From the NCBI GenBank assembly GCA_035771175.1, contig CM069593.1, forward strand, positions 43,399,741 to 43,463,740: a DNA stretch of 64,000 bases, read 5' to 3'. Position numbers and translations under genes: made by a program. Each line of letters begins with the position of its first letter. Within the stretch, counting starts at the first letter, position 1. A model generated the notes under the pieces. The model was given only the letters and a program-made list of their open reading frames with translations, ran no database searches and was not told where the DNA came from. Origin of the DNA: Paratinospora sagittata. Taxonomy: Eukaryota > Streptophyta > Magnoliopsida > Ranunculales > Menispermaceae. Positions 23,101 through 36,143 of the stretch are shown one piece after another.

Positions 23101-23909
23101 CTCTTCGTGAAACAGTCGACAACTGCATGATAAGCCGCGAGCCAATCCATCCCTAGAATTGCATCAAACTCTAAAAACTCTAGGACTCGAAAGTCAATAG
23201 GCATCTCAACATCACCAATCTGAACCACACACTGGCTACAGATCATGTTCGGGTAGATCCTCTCCCCAGCTACAGTACTCACCACTAACCATGTACTAGC
23301 CCTAATCGGAGTCAAATGCAAACTATCTACCATACGTCCAGATATGAATGATAATGTAGACCCAGCATCAAATAATACATGCATAGAAGTACCACAAATA
23401 ATAAGAGTACCTTCTAACAAGGTCCTGGATGCCGTCGGGTCTGGCTCAGTAGCTGCCTTCGCTGTCTCTCTGGCACTGGACTGCTGCACAAATCCCTGAG
23501 CTCTCTGAAAATTCGGACACTCGGACTTCCTATGCCCAGCCTGCCCACATTGAAAACATAAGAACGGAGCCCTGGGAGCAGATGATCCATTCTGAGATGT
23601 CGTCACATAGCTTCCTCGGCCTCTACCTCTGCCTCGGCCAGCAATCTGTGGGAATGGGGGTCTCGGTGCACTCGGTGCCTGAATAGGAATCGGGACAGGA
23701 GAGGAAACCACTGGTGAGGCCATCATACTAGTCTGAACCTGTGATGCCTTACTCTGAGCACTATCAGACTGTGCTCTTCCATAAAACTTTATCTTCCTTT
23801 CCCATCTTCCCTTCTTCCACAGAGTCGGGAACTGTCCCCCAGACTCTGCTTGTGAAGTCTGTTCACCTAGAGCTGCCCGTGTAGACATACCATCAACCCG
23901 CTCAGCCAA
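20115..23909 (-). CDS. pol: B1 Pol polyprotein, C-terminus cut by a stop
   Basis: A 1264-codon frame. A GRGRGRG stretch precedes the CCHC knuckle ([15 protein letters not shown]) at about 118-132, and the protease has VLFDAGST at about 178-185. RT shows FIDDILVYS, RNase [11 protein letters not shown], the integrase finger [10 protein letters not shown] and [10 protein letters not shown], and the DDE core [16 protein letters not shown] and DGQSERL. A GPF motif (FIGPFEVL) follows. A stop at the 20115 end replaces the Trp codon found in B2, removing about 36 chromodomain-like residues that are still readable downstream. The protease has DAG rather than the usual DSG/DTG. A further TAG just upstream (23930) separates it from gag. 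Confidence 0.9.
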   Translation of the reverse strand: MAERVDGMSTRAALGEQTSQAESGGQFPTLWKKGRWERKIKFYGRAQSDSAQSKASQVQTSMMASPVVSSPVPIPIQAPSAPRPPFPQIAGRGRGRGRGSYVTTSQNGSSAPRAPFLCFQCGQAGHRKSECPNFQRAQGFVQQSSARETAKAATEPDPTASRTLLEGTLIICGTSMHVLFDAGSTLSFISGRMVDSLHLTPIRASTWLVVSTVAGERIYPNMICSQCVVQIGDVEMPIDFRVLEFLEFDAILGMDWLAAYHAVVDCFTKRIIFQIPGHPMFTLQGRASDQTVTRGRFVTDGDREILAGLVPNEEETSEVVLEDIAIVRDFTDVFPADLPGLPPKREIDFIIELVPGTKPISMAPYRMAPAELRELQKQLEELLTKGFICPSVSPWGAPVLFVKKKDGSLRLCIDYRQLNRVTIKNKYPLPRIDDLFDQLRGARYFSKIDLRYGYHQLRIREEDVPKTAFRTRYGHYEFLVMPFGVTNAPAMFMDLKQRIFRQYLDKFVIVFIDDILVYSKTRAEHDEHLRVTLQTLREHRLYAKLSKCEFWITEVKFLGHVVSSEGISVDPSKVEAIISWPRPTTVTEIRSFLGLAGYYRRFVQGFSKIATPMTRLTQKDVSFVWTEECENAFLELKKRLTSTPVLILPEPDQELVIYTDASRIGLGCVLMQKDRVIAYASRQLKVHEKNYPVHDLELAAVVFALKIWRHYLYGERFTLYSDHKSLKYLFSQKELNMRQRRWLKLLKDYDFTLEYHPGKANVVADVLSRKRVETVMVARQMSREWRLLEAVTVVSICATPSDQIVICAQMRAQPTQVQEVIDQQRLDVDHGMYKSWAESSDFTDWHLSSEGALRFRGRLWVPADPRLRQSVLQEAHRSHYAIHPGGTKMYHDMKRMYWWPDMKREIAQFIQRCEICQRVKAEHQRPGGQMQPLAIPEWKWEHVTMDFVVGLPNTPRRHNAVWVIIDRLTKSAHFLPVNTRDSMDKLSRLYMREIVRLHGVPVSIVSDRDPRFTSVFWQGLQRQLGTRLDLSTAFHPQTDGQSERLISILEDMLRACVLESSGNWEEYIHLCEFAYNNSYQSSIGMAPFEALYGRPCRSPICWTEVGDVAVMGPEFVQEHTEKIKRIKHNMKVAQDRQKSYTDAKRKTVEFEVGDEVLLKVSPQKGQTRFGIKGKLAPRFIGPFEVLERIGPVAYRLALPPQLAAVHNVFHVSMLRVYKSDFDHVLDWRNIELRQDVTYDEEPIQILDRKVQRLRNREIPMVKVR

Positions 23910-23927
23910 CTCATACTGTTTGGCCCT

Positions 23928-24744
23928 CTAGACCACTGTGGTAAAATCAGTCATCTTCGTCACAGACAAGGCCTGTCGGATCGCAGGCCTTAGGTTCAAA
24001 GAAAACCTCATAATCTTGTCACTCGGCGTCTGAACTAACCCAGGGGCATAAACTGCGAGCTGCCTAAATCTGAGCTCGTACTCCCTGACTGACATGGTGC
24101 CCTGTGTGAGATTCAAAAACTCGAGTTGTTTAGCCTGTGTCTCAGTCTCTGGAACGTAAGCCTGTAAGAACAACCGTTTGAAGATGTCCCAACTCTTCAC
24201 TTCCCCTCTGTGTATCCAACACTGAAAGCCACCAGTCATCTACATCACTCTCTAGTGTGTGAGCTGCACATAGGACCTGAGACTCCTCATCAAGCTCTAA
24301 GAAGCGACTGATCTTCTCGACATTCTTCAGCCAATCTTCGGCCTTCTTCAAGTCAACCCCACCAGTAAATTCCTTACGTTTTAGCATCATGAACTTCTCT
24401 AGCAGTCTGATCCGCCGATCAGTGGGGTTCTCCACAACAATAGGAGCAGGTGTAGGCATAGGCTGAGGTACAGCCATTGGAGGTCCTGCTGCCCCTGCAG
24501 CTCCACTAACCTCGGCCCTACTAGTGCCCGCCTCCTGAGGTATTGTTCGAGGTGACTGTCGAGCAATAGCCTCAACCTGCTGCACTAACGCCTGTATCTG
24601 TGAAGTCTGGGCTGCCATCAAGCGGCCTTGTGCCTGAATGATCTCCTTCATTCTCCCCATCCGGTCATCATCGGATGGCCCTGTGCGTGGTTGTCCCAAT
24701 CTCTCGCTCCTCCTCATGACAGTGAGAAGTAGAAATACGAGCAA
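23928..24744 (-). pseudogene. gag: B1 gag, broken by frameshift and stop
   Basis: The N-terminal part starts near 24716 (MRRSERLGQP) and includes a Gln-rich helix and a Pro/Ala-rich linker. The capsid core (KEFTGGVDLKKAEDWL, HTLESDVDDWW) is followed by a frameshift near 24225. The second frame carries the rest of the core (WDIFKRLFLQAYVPET, MSVREYELRF) to a TAG near 23928-23930. After the TAG the same frame leads into the nucleocapsid/pol ORF. It was originally one gag-pol frame. Confidence 0.85.
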
Positions 24745-24943
24745 CCATCACACATTTAAAACATTAACAAAGCCTCATAACTACCCATATCATATAATAC
24801 ACACAGAAAATATGATACTAAGGCTTTTAAGTTCGTTCCTTTAAGCTTTTTAATCACCTAAATCTCTCACCCAATTCCTAGGTGAAAGTCATCTAAGTCC
24901 AATACATAAACCAAACCTAGAAAAATCAGGCTCTGATACCAAC

Positions 24944-27922
24944 TGTGGCGACCCCGCGCCCTGGACCACCAACCCCGCAGGGAATGGCGTGCGGAATGAC
25001 GGGGCGGGACACCCGGCGTAGGCAACTTCGACCACTCCTCAACTCCTCAACTCCCGTGAGGTGGTTGAGACCCTACGAGCCTTATCTCAAACAATGACAT
25101 AATATCAAAAGGTACTAAACAAAACTACCCACCGTATTAATAATCAAAGACAAGAGATAATCCATAAAAATAAACCACAAATAAAATCATAATCCCTACA
25201 GTCCATTAAAATTGACATACACATAAAGTCCAAAATTGTGGGTACAAATAAAAACCGTCATATGCCCACATGGTCTATCTAACAAGTCCCAACTCACCCA
25301 TACTACAATGTGGTAAGTGTTATAATTACATAATCCAAAATATAATACTTCATAATTTAAAACACAGTTCAATCAAAATGCCTCTCAACTCACATCGAGG
25401 CCTTGGATTCTCTCGCAGGCAAGGCCCTCAAGATATAACTACTCATTTGCCCTTATTCGGGACAGAAGGACCTGAAAGAGGAAAATGAGGGTGAGCCAAC
25501 GGTGCCCAGTGAATAGAATTCAAATATGCTATCAATACTCATCAATAAATATCATGTATGCATGTCAATGTGTAGCATGATTAAAAGCTCATAACATATA
25601 GATATCAAGCATTTATAATAAGTTCGATGCAAGTAAAAGCTTATCAATTTGGATCCACATTTCACATGCATTGGGTTACTAGTGCACGTCTATTTCACCG
25701 TACCGTTGATCCCAATCATGTTTATTTTGGGTTACTAGTGCACGTCTATTTCACCGTACCGTTGACCCCAATCTCTTCCTTTCCTAAAACCCTCCTATGA
25801 CAAGGTTAAGTCCCCCTATTAGCCAGATAGATGGGCCCAACCAAAGTCATAAGGTTTTCTCAAATCAATGCATCATTCAAAACATTAGAATACATTCATA
25901 ATTTCAACATACAATATATAAGTGATATGATGACATAAAAGATATAATCATAAATGAAGTCTACTCATAACCAAGCCTTGCGAGACTATTTAACCACACA
26001 CGACCACCAAACCGAATCAACCCAATCAAGATCCTGAAACATACATCAATATCCTACCATACATCAATTTCTATGCTCAATCACATAGACATTACACATC
26101 AACCCTAAATCAGCCCACATATAAACAATAGGCCTAAATCCCATCTAATCCCATCATTCAACTCAAATCACATGACTTAGGCCTCTAATGCATAGTTCTC
26201 ATACGTAAACCATTCTATTAATCAAAAATACTGATTTTCAATTCCTTTAGGCATAAACATGCCCAAATTGCGTCACTTGATCACAAGTAGGCCTAACCCA
26301 TGATATGGTCACAACCACCAAATCAGTAGCATAATCAACCCTAATCATGCTTAATTAAACATAAGTTGCATCAATTCAATGATTTTAGGCCAAAAGCATT
26401 AAAAGCCCTAAAATATGAAATTTTTCAAACTTAGGCCATATTGCCGATTTACATTAGGTCACCATGTTCAGCCATGTATATCACTGATTTTGCATCATGG
26501 GTTCATCAACAATGGCAACTAGGTCAACATAGTTGACATGCAAGCTATTTGGAACGGTCTAAGTTCATATTCTAAATTTAGGTCTAATACAAGCAACCCT
26601 ACCAATTCTTCATTTAATATTCTGTTCAGATGTATCAATCTACCAACACAAATATGTAATCACAAAATCAATTGTATAGATTGAATTATGTGAAGAAACA
26701 AACCTTCTGTCCAAATATCATCCCAATCCAACGGTGGACCGAAAAGATAAGTATATTTGATGAACAAGTCTCTAATTAGACAATTTCTCCTTTCCTACTG
26801 CAAATACTCAAACTCAAATGACTATATCACACAAAATCCTAAACGCAAAAACATCCCCACCGTTTAGAATACATAAATATCAGTTATAAACTACATACCC
26901 AAATTGGATATCCATCCAACGGTAGATTGAGGTTATCTACAAGTTTGAGCGAAACGGCACGAGAAATCCAGACTTTCCGACCAGCTTTGTTTCAGAGGTT
27001 AGATCTCTCGGGAAAAACCTCTAATCAAGATCTCCACCGTTCAGCATGTAGAAGTATCAGTTGTACACTACGTACCCAAATTTTATATCCATCCAACGGT
27101 AGATTAAAGAGATCAAGAAGTTTGAGAGAAACGGCGCGAGAAATCCAGACTTTCCGATCAGCTTTGTTTGAGAGGTTAGATCTCTTAGACGAAACCTCTG
27201 ATCAAGATCTCCACCGACAGAATGAATAATCATGAGCTACGAACTTGCTGACAAATTTTGAGCTCAATCTGACCATTTATCCCAAAGATCCAGCTCTTTG
27301 ATGAAAATGTCGCTGAGATCTTCCTCCTGCAACTCCCTCCTTCTTTCTCTTCTTCTTTTCTTTCTCTTCTTTTCTTTCTCTTCTTTTTTCCTTTCTCTCC
27401 ACTCACCTCTTTCTAGCACTTCCTTGATTCCCTCCTTGATTCTCTCCTTGATTCTCTCCTTGATTTCCTCCTTGATTCCCTCCACTCATTCTAGCACTTC
27501 CTTGAGGGCATGGGACACTTGTCCACTTTCATGCACCAACCTTCACATGTGTTGGTCTCATACTACCCATACCAACCACATGTACTTTAACCAATTTCAT
27601 GCTTCCATGTATTTTAGATGTCCAATCCATTTAATACACCAAATTTTCATTCTCATTTATCCTTTTATCCAATCAATCCTAACTCATATCAATTCATGGT
27701 TTAATGGGTCCATGCATAAATAATAACATATGCATTATAATTTAATTTAACATGACTCATATACAATTTATGATACACATATTTATATACATTATCAAGC
27801 ATCAACTATACAAACATTAAACAACCATCAAACAAACACCAAACATATCAAGGCAACGCATAGAGTTTGGGTAAAGTGCAATTGGGTTATGGGCTAGATG
27901 AAATAATTTTCGGGGTGTCACA
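24944..27922 (-). repeat. B1 5' LTR (2,979 bp)
   Basis: It runs from TGTGGCGACC to GGTGTCACA on the plus strand. The adjoining CTCTGATACCAA (24930-24942) is the reverse complement of the primer-binding site, which sets the element's minus orientation. Confidence 0.92.
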
Positions 27923-27927
27923 ATGAC

Positions 27928-29352
27928 ATAACCCTTTGGTGTGTTTTTGACATATACACATTTGTCATATTCATTGATTTTAAAACCATTGGACAACATG
28001 ACATTGTCAAATTTAATATGCCATTGTTTTGGTGCTTGTTAAAACTCCATATAATGATTTAACAAGTCTACACACCTTACGTTCTTGTCCAGATGCAACG
28101 AATCCTTCAGGTTGTTGCGTATATATCTCTTCTTCTAATTCACCATTTAAGAAAGCTGTCTTGACATCCATTTGACGAATTTCAATATTGTTTATTGTAG
28201 CAATAGCAATTAACATTCTTATGGATGTTATTCTAGTTACCGGTGAATATGTATCAAAGAAATCAAGGCCCTCTGTTTGTTTAAATCCCTTGGCTACCAA
28301 CCTAGCCTTATATTTATCAATTGAATCGTCAACCTTTAATTTTCTTTTAAAAATCTATTTACACCCTAAAGTCGTCATACTTGATGGTAAATCTACCAAT
28401 TCCCAGGTATGATTGTGCATGATTGATTCAATTTCACTATTTATTGCTTCCTTCCAGTAAGGAGGTTCGGGTGTTGATTTTGCCTCTTTAAAAGTTTGAG
28501 GTTCACTTTCTAACATATATATTAGAAAATTAGGATCAAAAGACTTTGCAACTTTAGCCTTTTTATTGCGTTTAGGTTCATCCTATAAAATTTTTATCTG
28601 GAGGATTACTACTACTATTTGCAGTATCATAAATTCTTTTATTGGAACTTAGCTCTTGCATATTTTTATTTGGAAAAATATGCTAAAAAAATGATGCATT
28701 TCTAGATTCCATAATTGTATTCACATGTATATCATAAATATCTGATTTGTATACAAGGAACCTATATGCACTATTGTTATGAACATAACCAATGAATATA
28801 CAATCAATGGTTTCAGGCCCTATCTTAACCCTTTTAGGTTAAGGTATTGCTACCTTAGCTAAACACCCCAACACTTTAAGTCACATATATCGCTGTGAAT
28901 TAAGTCTAGAGGTTCAATGTTTCTTTCAACTGAATGAAATGGTGTTTTAGTTAACTTTGCCTCAACACATATTTCACACTTATGATTTGGATCAATTTCA
29001 TAGTTAGGTAATAATTTTAAATTCATCAATTTTCGTAATGAATTAAAATTAACATGTCCTAATCTATCATGCCATAAACAAGAAGACTCCAAAAAATAAA
29101 CAGAAGATGAATCTTTATTATCTTCAAAATTGCAGATTACAGGCATTATATTCATTTTGAATAATCCCCTTTCTAAGTACCATTTTTCCACAAATACATT
29201 ATTTTAGGAAAGTACAAATTTATTAGAGTCAAAGATCATCCTAAAAGAACTTTTGCTCAACAGTAAGCCTGAAACATTATTCCGGATGTCAGGTACATGC
29301 AACACATCGATCAAGGTGAGTTCATTTCCTGAGGTCATCTTAAGAACCACCT
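27928..29352 (-). pseudogene. pol: C1 pol middle: pre-integrase and RT N-terminal half
   Basis: The minus strand reads protease-downstream residues ([16 protein letters not shown]), the GAG-pre-integrase domain (WHDRLGHVNF, CEICVEAKL), then jumps at 28874 directly to the integrase tail (CWGV, IDCIFIGYVHNSS). RT follows (LDFFDTYSPVTR, MDVKTAFLNGELEE, KSLYG). The whole DDE core of integrase is missing. Multiple stops. It is bounded by B1 (left) and B2 (right) insertions. Confidence 0.85.
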
Positions 29353-32314
29353 TGTGGCAACCCCGCGCCCCGGACCACCAACCCCACAGGGAATGGCATG
29401 CGGAATGCCGGGGCGGGACGCCCGGCGTAGGCATCTCCGACCACTCCTCAACTCCCGTGAGGTGGTTGAGACCCTACGAGCCTTATCTCAAACAACGACA
29501 TAATATCAAAAGGTACTAAACAAAACTACCCACTGTATTAATCATCAAAGACGAGATAATCCATAAAAATGAACCATAAATAAAATCATAATTCCTACAG
29601 TCCATTAAAAATTGACATACACATAAAGTCCAAAATTGTGGGTACAAATAAAAAAAACCGTCATGTGCCCACATGGTCTATCTAGCAAGTCCCAACTCAC
29701 CCATACTAAAATGTGGTAAGTATTATAATTACATAATCCAAAATATAATACTTCATAATATAAACACAATTCAATCAAAATGCCTCTCAACTCACATCGA
29801 GGCCTTGGATTCTCTCGCAGGCAAGGCCCTCAAGATATGACTACTCCTTTGCCCTTATTCGGGACAGAAGGACCTGAAAGAGGAAAATGAGGGTGAGCCA
29901 ACGATGCCCAGTAAATAGAATTCAAATATGCTATCAATACTCATCAATAAAAACCATGTATGCATGTCAATGTGTAGCATGATTAAAAGCTCATAACATA
30001 TAGATATCAAACATTTATAATAAGTTCGATGCAAGTAAAAGTTTATCAATTTGGATCCACATTCCACATGCCTTGGGTTACTAGTACACGTCTATTTCAC
30101 CGTGCCGTTGATCCCAATCATGTTTATTTGGGTTACTAGTACACGTCTATTTCACCGTGCCGTTGATCCCAATCATTTCTTTTCCTAAAACCCTCTTATG
30201 ACAAGGTTAAGTCCCCCTATTAGCCAGATAGATGGGTCCAACCAAAGTCATAAGGTTTTCTCAAATCAATGCATCATTCAAAACATTAGAACACATTCAT
30301 GCTTTCAAGATACAATATATATAAGTGATATGATGACATAAAAGATATAATCATAAATGAAGTCTACTCACAACCAAGCCTCGCGAGAGTATTTAATCAC
30401 ACACGACCACCAAACCGAATCAACCCAATCAAGATCCTGAAACATACATCAATATCCTACCATACATCAATTTCTATGCTCAATTACATAGACATTACAA
30501 ATCAACCCTAAATCAGCCCACATATAATTAATAGGCCTAAATCCCATTTAATCCCATCATTCAACTCAAATCACATGACTTAGGCCTCTAATGCATAGTT
30601 CTCATTCATAAACCATTCTATTAATCAAAAATACTGATTTTCAATTCCTTAGGCATAAACATGTCCAAATTTGGGTCACTTGATCACAAGTAGGCCTAAC
30701 CCATGATATGGTCACAACCACCAAATCAGTAGCATAATCAACCCTAATCATGCTTAATTAAACATAAGTTGCATCAATTCAATGATTCTAAGACAAAAGC
30801 ATCAAAAGCCCTAAAATATGAAATTTTCCATACTTAGGCCATATTGTCGATTTACACTAGGTCGCCATGTTCAGCCATGTATATCACTGATTTTGCATCA
30901 TGGGTTCATCCACAATGGCAACTAGGTCAACATAGTTGACATGCAAGCTATTTGGAAAGGTCTAAGTTCATATTCTAAATGTAGGTCTAATACAAACAAC
31001 CCTACCAATTCTTCACAAGTATTATTCTGTTCAGATGTATCAATCTACCAACAGAAATATGTAACCACAAAATCAACCGTACAGATTGAAGTATGTGAAG
31101 AAACAAACCTTCTGTCCAAATATCAGCCCAATCCAACGGTGGACCGAAAAGATATGTATCTTTGATGAGCAAGTGTCTAATCAGACAGTTTCTCCTTTCC
31201 TGCTGCAAATACCCAAACTCAGATGGCTATATCACACAAAATAATTAACGTATAAATATTTTCACCGTTCATAATACAGAAATATCTGTTGTAAACTACA
31301 TACTCAAATTTGATATCCATCCAACGGTACGTTGAGGAGATCTACAAGTTTTACTGAAACGGAACGAGAAACCCAGAAATTCCGACAAGCTTTGTTTCAG
31401 AGGTTATATCTCTTAGCACAAGCTTCTAATTACGATCTCCACCGTTCAGAATGTATAAATATCAGTTATAAACTACATACCCAAATTTGATAACCATCTA
31501 ACGGTAGATTTAGGAGATCTATAAGTTTGAGCGAAACAGTGCGAGAAATCCAGACTTTCCGGCCAGCTTTGTTTGAGAGGTTAGATCTCTCAGAAGAAAC
31601 CTCTGATCAAGATCTCCACCGACCAGAATGAAGAACCATAAGCTACGAACGTGCTGACAAAATTTGAGCTCAATCTGACCGTAAATTCCAAAGATCCACT
31701 TCTTTGATGAAAATCTCGCAGGGTTCTTACTCCTGCAACTCTCTCCTTCTTTCTCTTCTTCTTTCCTTTCTCTTCTTTTCTTTCTCTTCTTCTTTCTTTT
31801 CTCTCCACTCACCTCTTTCTAGCACTTCCTTGATTCCCTCCTTGATTCTCTCCTTGATTCTCTCCTTGTTTTCCTCTCCTTGGTTCCCTCCACTCATTCT
31901 AGCACTTCCTTGAAGAAGACAAGTGGGCATTGGACACTTGTCCACTTTCATGCACCAACCTTCACATGTGTTGGTCTCATACTACCCATACCAACCACAT
32001 GTATTTTAAATGTCCAATCCATTTAATACACCAAATTTTCAATTTCATTTATCCTTTTATTTAATCAATCCTAACCCATATCAATTCATGGTTTAATGAG
32101 CCCATGCATAAATCATAACATATGCATTATACTTTAATTTAACATGACTCATATACAATTTATGATACATATATTTATATACATTATCAAGCATCAACTA
32201 TACAAACATTAAACAATCATCAAACAAACACCAAACATATCAAGGCAACACATAGAGTTTGGGCAAAATACAATTGGGTTATGGGCTAGATGAAATAATT
32301 TTCGGGGCGTCAAA
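29353..32314 (-). repeat. B2 3' LTR (2,962 bp)
   Basis: It starts TGTGGCAACC and ends GGGGCGTCAAA beside the internal TCACACCCACC. It includes the ~177-bp tandem units around 31310-31630. Confidence 0.9.
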
Positions 32315-32357
32315 TCACACCCACCTTAGAATGAACTTCGTCCTCGAAGTTTTAAGG

Positions 32358-34837
32358 TTAAGAATTACCTAAGCCCATGAACTCGGCAAAGTGCTCCATC
32401 ATGTAGTCCTCACGCTCCCAAGTAACCTGTTCCTCACCATGGAACTGCCATCTCACCTTAACCATCAGAATCTCACGGTTACGTAACCTCTGGACCTTCC
32501 GGTCAAGTATCTGAATAGGTTCCTCATCATAAGTCTCATCCTGCCTCAGTTCAATGTTCCTCCAGTCCAAGACGTGATCAAAATCACTCTTGTATACTCT
32601 CAGCATTGACACGTGAAAGACATTGTGGACTGCTGCTAACTGAGGTGGCAAGGCTAATCGGTAAGCGACGGGGCCAATTCGTTCTAAAACCTCGAACGGC
32701 CCAATAAATCTCGGAGCGAGCTTGCCTTTTATCCCAAATCTAGTTTGGCCCTTCTGAGGTGAGACCTTTAATAAAACTTGGTCACCCACCTCGAACTCTA
32801 CGGTCTTCCGCTTGGCATCAGTGTAACTCTTCTGCCTGTCTTGGGCTACTTTCATATTATGCTTGATCCTCTTAATATTCTCTGTGTGTTCTTGTACAAA
32901 CTCTGGTCCCATCATCGCAACATCCCCTACCTCCGTCCAACAGATCAGAGATCTACAGGGTCGACCATACAATGCCTCAAAAGGAGCCATGCCAATACTG
33001 GACTGATAGCTATTGTTGTACGCGAACTCACACAAATGTATGTACTTCTCCCAGTTACCACTGGACTCAAGGACACAAGCTCGAAGCATATCCTCTAAAA
33101 TCGATATCAACCTCTCAGACTGGCCATCCGTCTGGGGGTGAAAAGCGGTACTGAGATCTAGTCTAGTGCCTAGCTGCCTCTGCAACCCCTGCCAGAATAC
33201 CGATGTAAACCTCGGATCCCTATCTGACACAATCGAAACAGGCACTCCATGTAATCTGACTATCTCCCGCATATAGAGTCTGCTCAGCTTGTCCATAGAA
33301 TCCCTAGTGTTCACTGGTAGAAAGTGAGCAGACTTGGTCAAGCGATCAATAATAACCCAAACAGCATTATGTCTCCTCGGGGTGTTGGGTAATCCCACAA
33401 CAAAATCCATAGTGACATGCTCCCATTTCCACTCAGGAATGGCAAGCGGTTGCATCTGCCCTCCAGGCCTCTGATGCTCAGCTTTGACTCTTTGACAGAT
33501 CTCACACCTCTGAATGAACTGAGCTATTTCTCTCTTCATGTCGGGCCACCAATACATTCTTTTCATATCATGATACATCTTGGTTCCGCCAGGATGAATA
33601 GCATAATGAGATCTGTGAGCCTCTTGGAGAACACTCTGTCTAAGTCGTGGATCTGTGGGAACCCATAAACGTCCCCTAAATCTCAAGGCACCATCAGATG
33701 ACAAGTGCCAATCAGTAAAATCACTGCTCTTAGCCCAAGACTTGTATATCCCATAATCAACGTCAAGTCTCTGTTGGTCAATTACCTCCTGGACTTGTGT
33801 AGGCTGAGCTCTCATTTGAGCACATATCACAATCTGATCTGAAGGAGTAGCACATACACTCATAACCGTAGCCGCCTCAAGTAGTCTCCACTCATGAGAC
33901 ATCTGGCGTGCTACCATAACTGTCTCTACCCGCTTCCTGCTCAACGCATCAGCCACTACATTGGCTTTACCTGGGTGGTATTCCAATGTAAAATCATAGT
34001 CTTTGAGGAGCTCCAACCACCTTCTCTGCCTCATGTTCAATTCCTTCTGAGAGAACAAGTACTTGAGGCTCTTATGGTCAGAATACAGAGTGAATCTCTC
34101 ACCATAGAGATAATGCCTCCAAATCTTCAAAGCAAAAACCACTGCGGCCAGTTCTAAGTCATGAACAGGGTAGTTCTTTTCATGCACCTTCAACTGCCTC
34201 GATGCATAAGCAATGACCCTATCCTTCTGCATCAACACGCAACCTAAGCCGATGCGAGAGGCATCAGTATAGATAACCAACTCCTGATCAGGCTCTGGCA
34301 AAATCAACACTGGCGTAGATGTCAATCTTTTCTTCAGCTCTAAAAAGGCATTCTCACACTCCTCGGTCCATGCAAATGACACATCTTTCTGGGTGAGCCT
34401 AGTCATAGGCGTAGCTATCTTGGAGAATCCCTGAACGAATCTCCTATAGTAACCAGCTAACCCAAGAAAGCTTCTGATCTCGGTCACTGTGGTAGGCCTA
34501 GGCCAACTGATAATGGCTTCAACCATAGACGGATCAACTGAAATCCCCTCAGAACTCACCACATGACCTAAGAACTTCACTTCGGTGATCCAAAATTCGC
34601 ACTTGCTCAGCTTTGCATATAGCCTATGCTCTCTCAGGGTTTGCAAAGTCACTCTAAGGTGTTCCTCATGCTCAGCTCGAGTCTTGGAATACACCAATAT
34701 GTCATCAATGAAGACGATGACAAACTTATCCAGATACTGCCTAAAGACCCTCTGCATCAGGCCCATGAACATCGCTGGTGCATTAGTCACACCAAATGGC
34801 ATCACAAGGAACTCATAATGTCCATAGCGGGTTCTAA
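32358..34837 (-). pseudogene. pol: B2 pol fragment from RT palm to chromodomain-like tail
   Basis: About 825 codons are open. The fragment begins within RT just before [11 protein letters not shown], with the catalytic FIDDILVYS, and continues through RNase H, the integrase finger, DDE core and GPF motif. Unlike B1 it keeps the full C-terminal chromodomain-like segment ([19 protein letters not shown]) to its own stop. The start is lost in the deletion joining 34837 to the LTR, so no functional polyprotein can be made. It is otherwise free of stops, which suggests a young insertion. Confidence 0.9.
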
Positions 34838-35142
34838 ATGTCCAATCCATTTAATACACCAAATTTTCAATTTCATTTATCCTTTTATTTAATCAATCCT
34901 AACCCATATCAATTCATGGTTTAATGAGCCCATGCATAAATCATAACATATGCATTAAACTTTAATTTAACATGACTCATATACAATTTATGATACATAT
35001 ATTTATATACATTATCAAGCATTAACTATACAAACATTAAACAATCATCAAACAAACACCAAACATATCAAGGCAACACATAGAGTTTGGGCAAAATACA
35101 ATTGGGTTATGGGCTAGATGAAATAATTTTCGGGGCGTCACA
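34838..35142 (-). repeat. B2 5' LTR remnant
   Basis: These are the last ~305 bp (plus-strand sense) of the B LTR, ending GGGGCGTCACA. It joins RT sequence at TAAATGTCC. The LTR word TTTTAAATGTCCAATCC (32005 region) and the RT word TTCT(A/G)AATG share the junction bases, suggesting a microhomology-mediated deletion. Confidence 0.85.
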
Positions 35143-35147
35143 CACCT

Positions 35148-36112
35148 TCCCAAGACCCGTTATTGTTGAAATTGCTGAATTGCCCATGATTAGATTACAT
35201 CATCTTATTGTTGTATAAGAGGAAAACATGTTCTTATCAGCACAGACATGTCGGGTGGCTCCAGTATCAATCCACCACTCTCTGGGTTCATCAACCATGT
35301 TGGCTTCAAAGACCACAACATATAGCATCAGGTCAGTTACATCTTCAGTCTTCTCCTCAGTCATATTGACTTGATCGTTCTTGGACTTGCCTTTTAATCG
35401 AAAATCTTTGGCTTTGTGCCCTTGTTTTTAGCAATTATAGCACTTGCCATTGAACTTATGAGATTTTCCTTTCTTTTTGGCCTGATTATCACCAGTGTGC
35501 TTTCCCTCCACAAGGTTAACTTTAGGTTCTGTATGGTCTCTAGTTTTCTTGTCTTGACTCTTATTGTCTTGTTCAATCCGCAATCTGATAATAAGGTCCT
35601 CAAGTCCCATCTCCTTACGCTTGTGCTTGAGATAGTTCTTGAAATCTTTCCAAGTAGGTGGCAACTTCTGCATGAATCTCATGGAGAATAATATGTAACT
35701 CTTGAACTTGATCCAACACAATCTTTGAGTCCACCATCTTGTAATCAAGGAACCTGCTGACCACAAATTTCTTATGGCCGGCATCTTCAGTCTTGTATTT
35801 TTTATCCAAAGAATTCCAGAGTTCCTTGGCAGTAGGGACTATACTATACAAATTATACAGTGTATTTTCTAGCCCATTTAGAATATAATTCTTGCATAGA
35901 AAATCAGAGTGTCTCCATGCTTGAATTGTAGCAATAACATGTTTGTCAGTTTCATCATCTCTCAGTTCAGGTTCGTCTTAATTTAGCACCTTGTCCAAGT
36001 TGAGGGTGGTAAGGTAAACTAACATCTTCTGTTGCCAACTTTGGAAGTCAGTGCTAGCGAACTTCTCTGGCTTCTCAGGTTTCATAGAAGAGTAGTTGGT
36101 TTAGGGACAAAG
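35148..36112 (-). pseudogene. gag: C1 gag, zinc knuckle and protease start
   Basis: The minus strand has copia Gag words (STDFQSWQQKM, IQAWRHSDFLCKNYILNGL, AKELWNSLDKKYK, FQELSQAQA) and a CYNC/GHKAKD zinc knuckle near 35410. The protease follows ([12 protein letters not shown] near 35270). Stop codons interrupt it at several points. It aligns with the C2 copy at 57590-58560. Confidence 0.85.
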
Positions 36113-36143
36113 TCTATCTCCATTAGCATAATTGTCTTAAGAT

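Larger units (their letters stand above)
16894..27922 (-). mobile_element. Complete Ty3/gypsy element B1, nested in C1
   Basis: Both LTRs are present: 16894-19980 and 24944-27922. A perfect 5-bp target duplication, ATGAC, lies at 16889-16893 and 27923-27927. On the minus strand the primer-binding site GGTATCAGAGCC lies next to 24944, and gag then pol run leftward. The LTRs are very similar, so insertion is recent relative to the host copia. Gag and pol carry a frameshift and two nonsense codons, so it is non-autonomous now. Confidence 0.95.
29353..35142 (-). mobile_element. Ty3/gypsy element B2, internally deleted, nested in C1
   Basis: It is the same family and orientation as B1, flanked by the 5-bp duplication CACCT (29348-29352 and 35143-35147). 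The left LTR is 29353-32314. The right LTR survives only as its last ~305 bp (34838-35142). One deletion removed the RT N-terminal half, protease, gag, primer-binding site and most of the right LTR. Confidence 0.93.
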
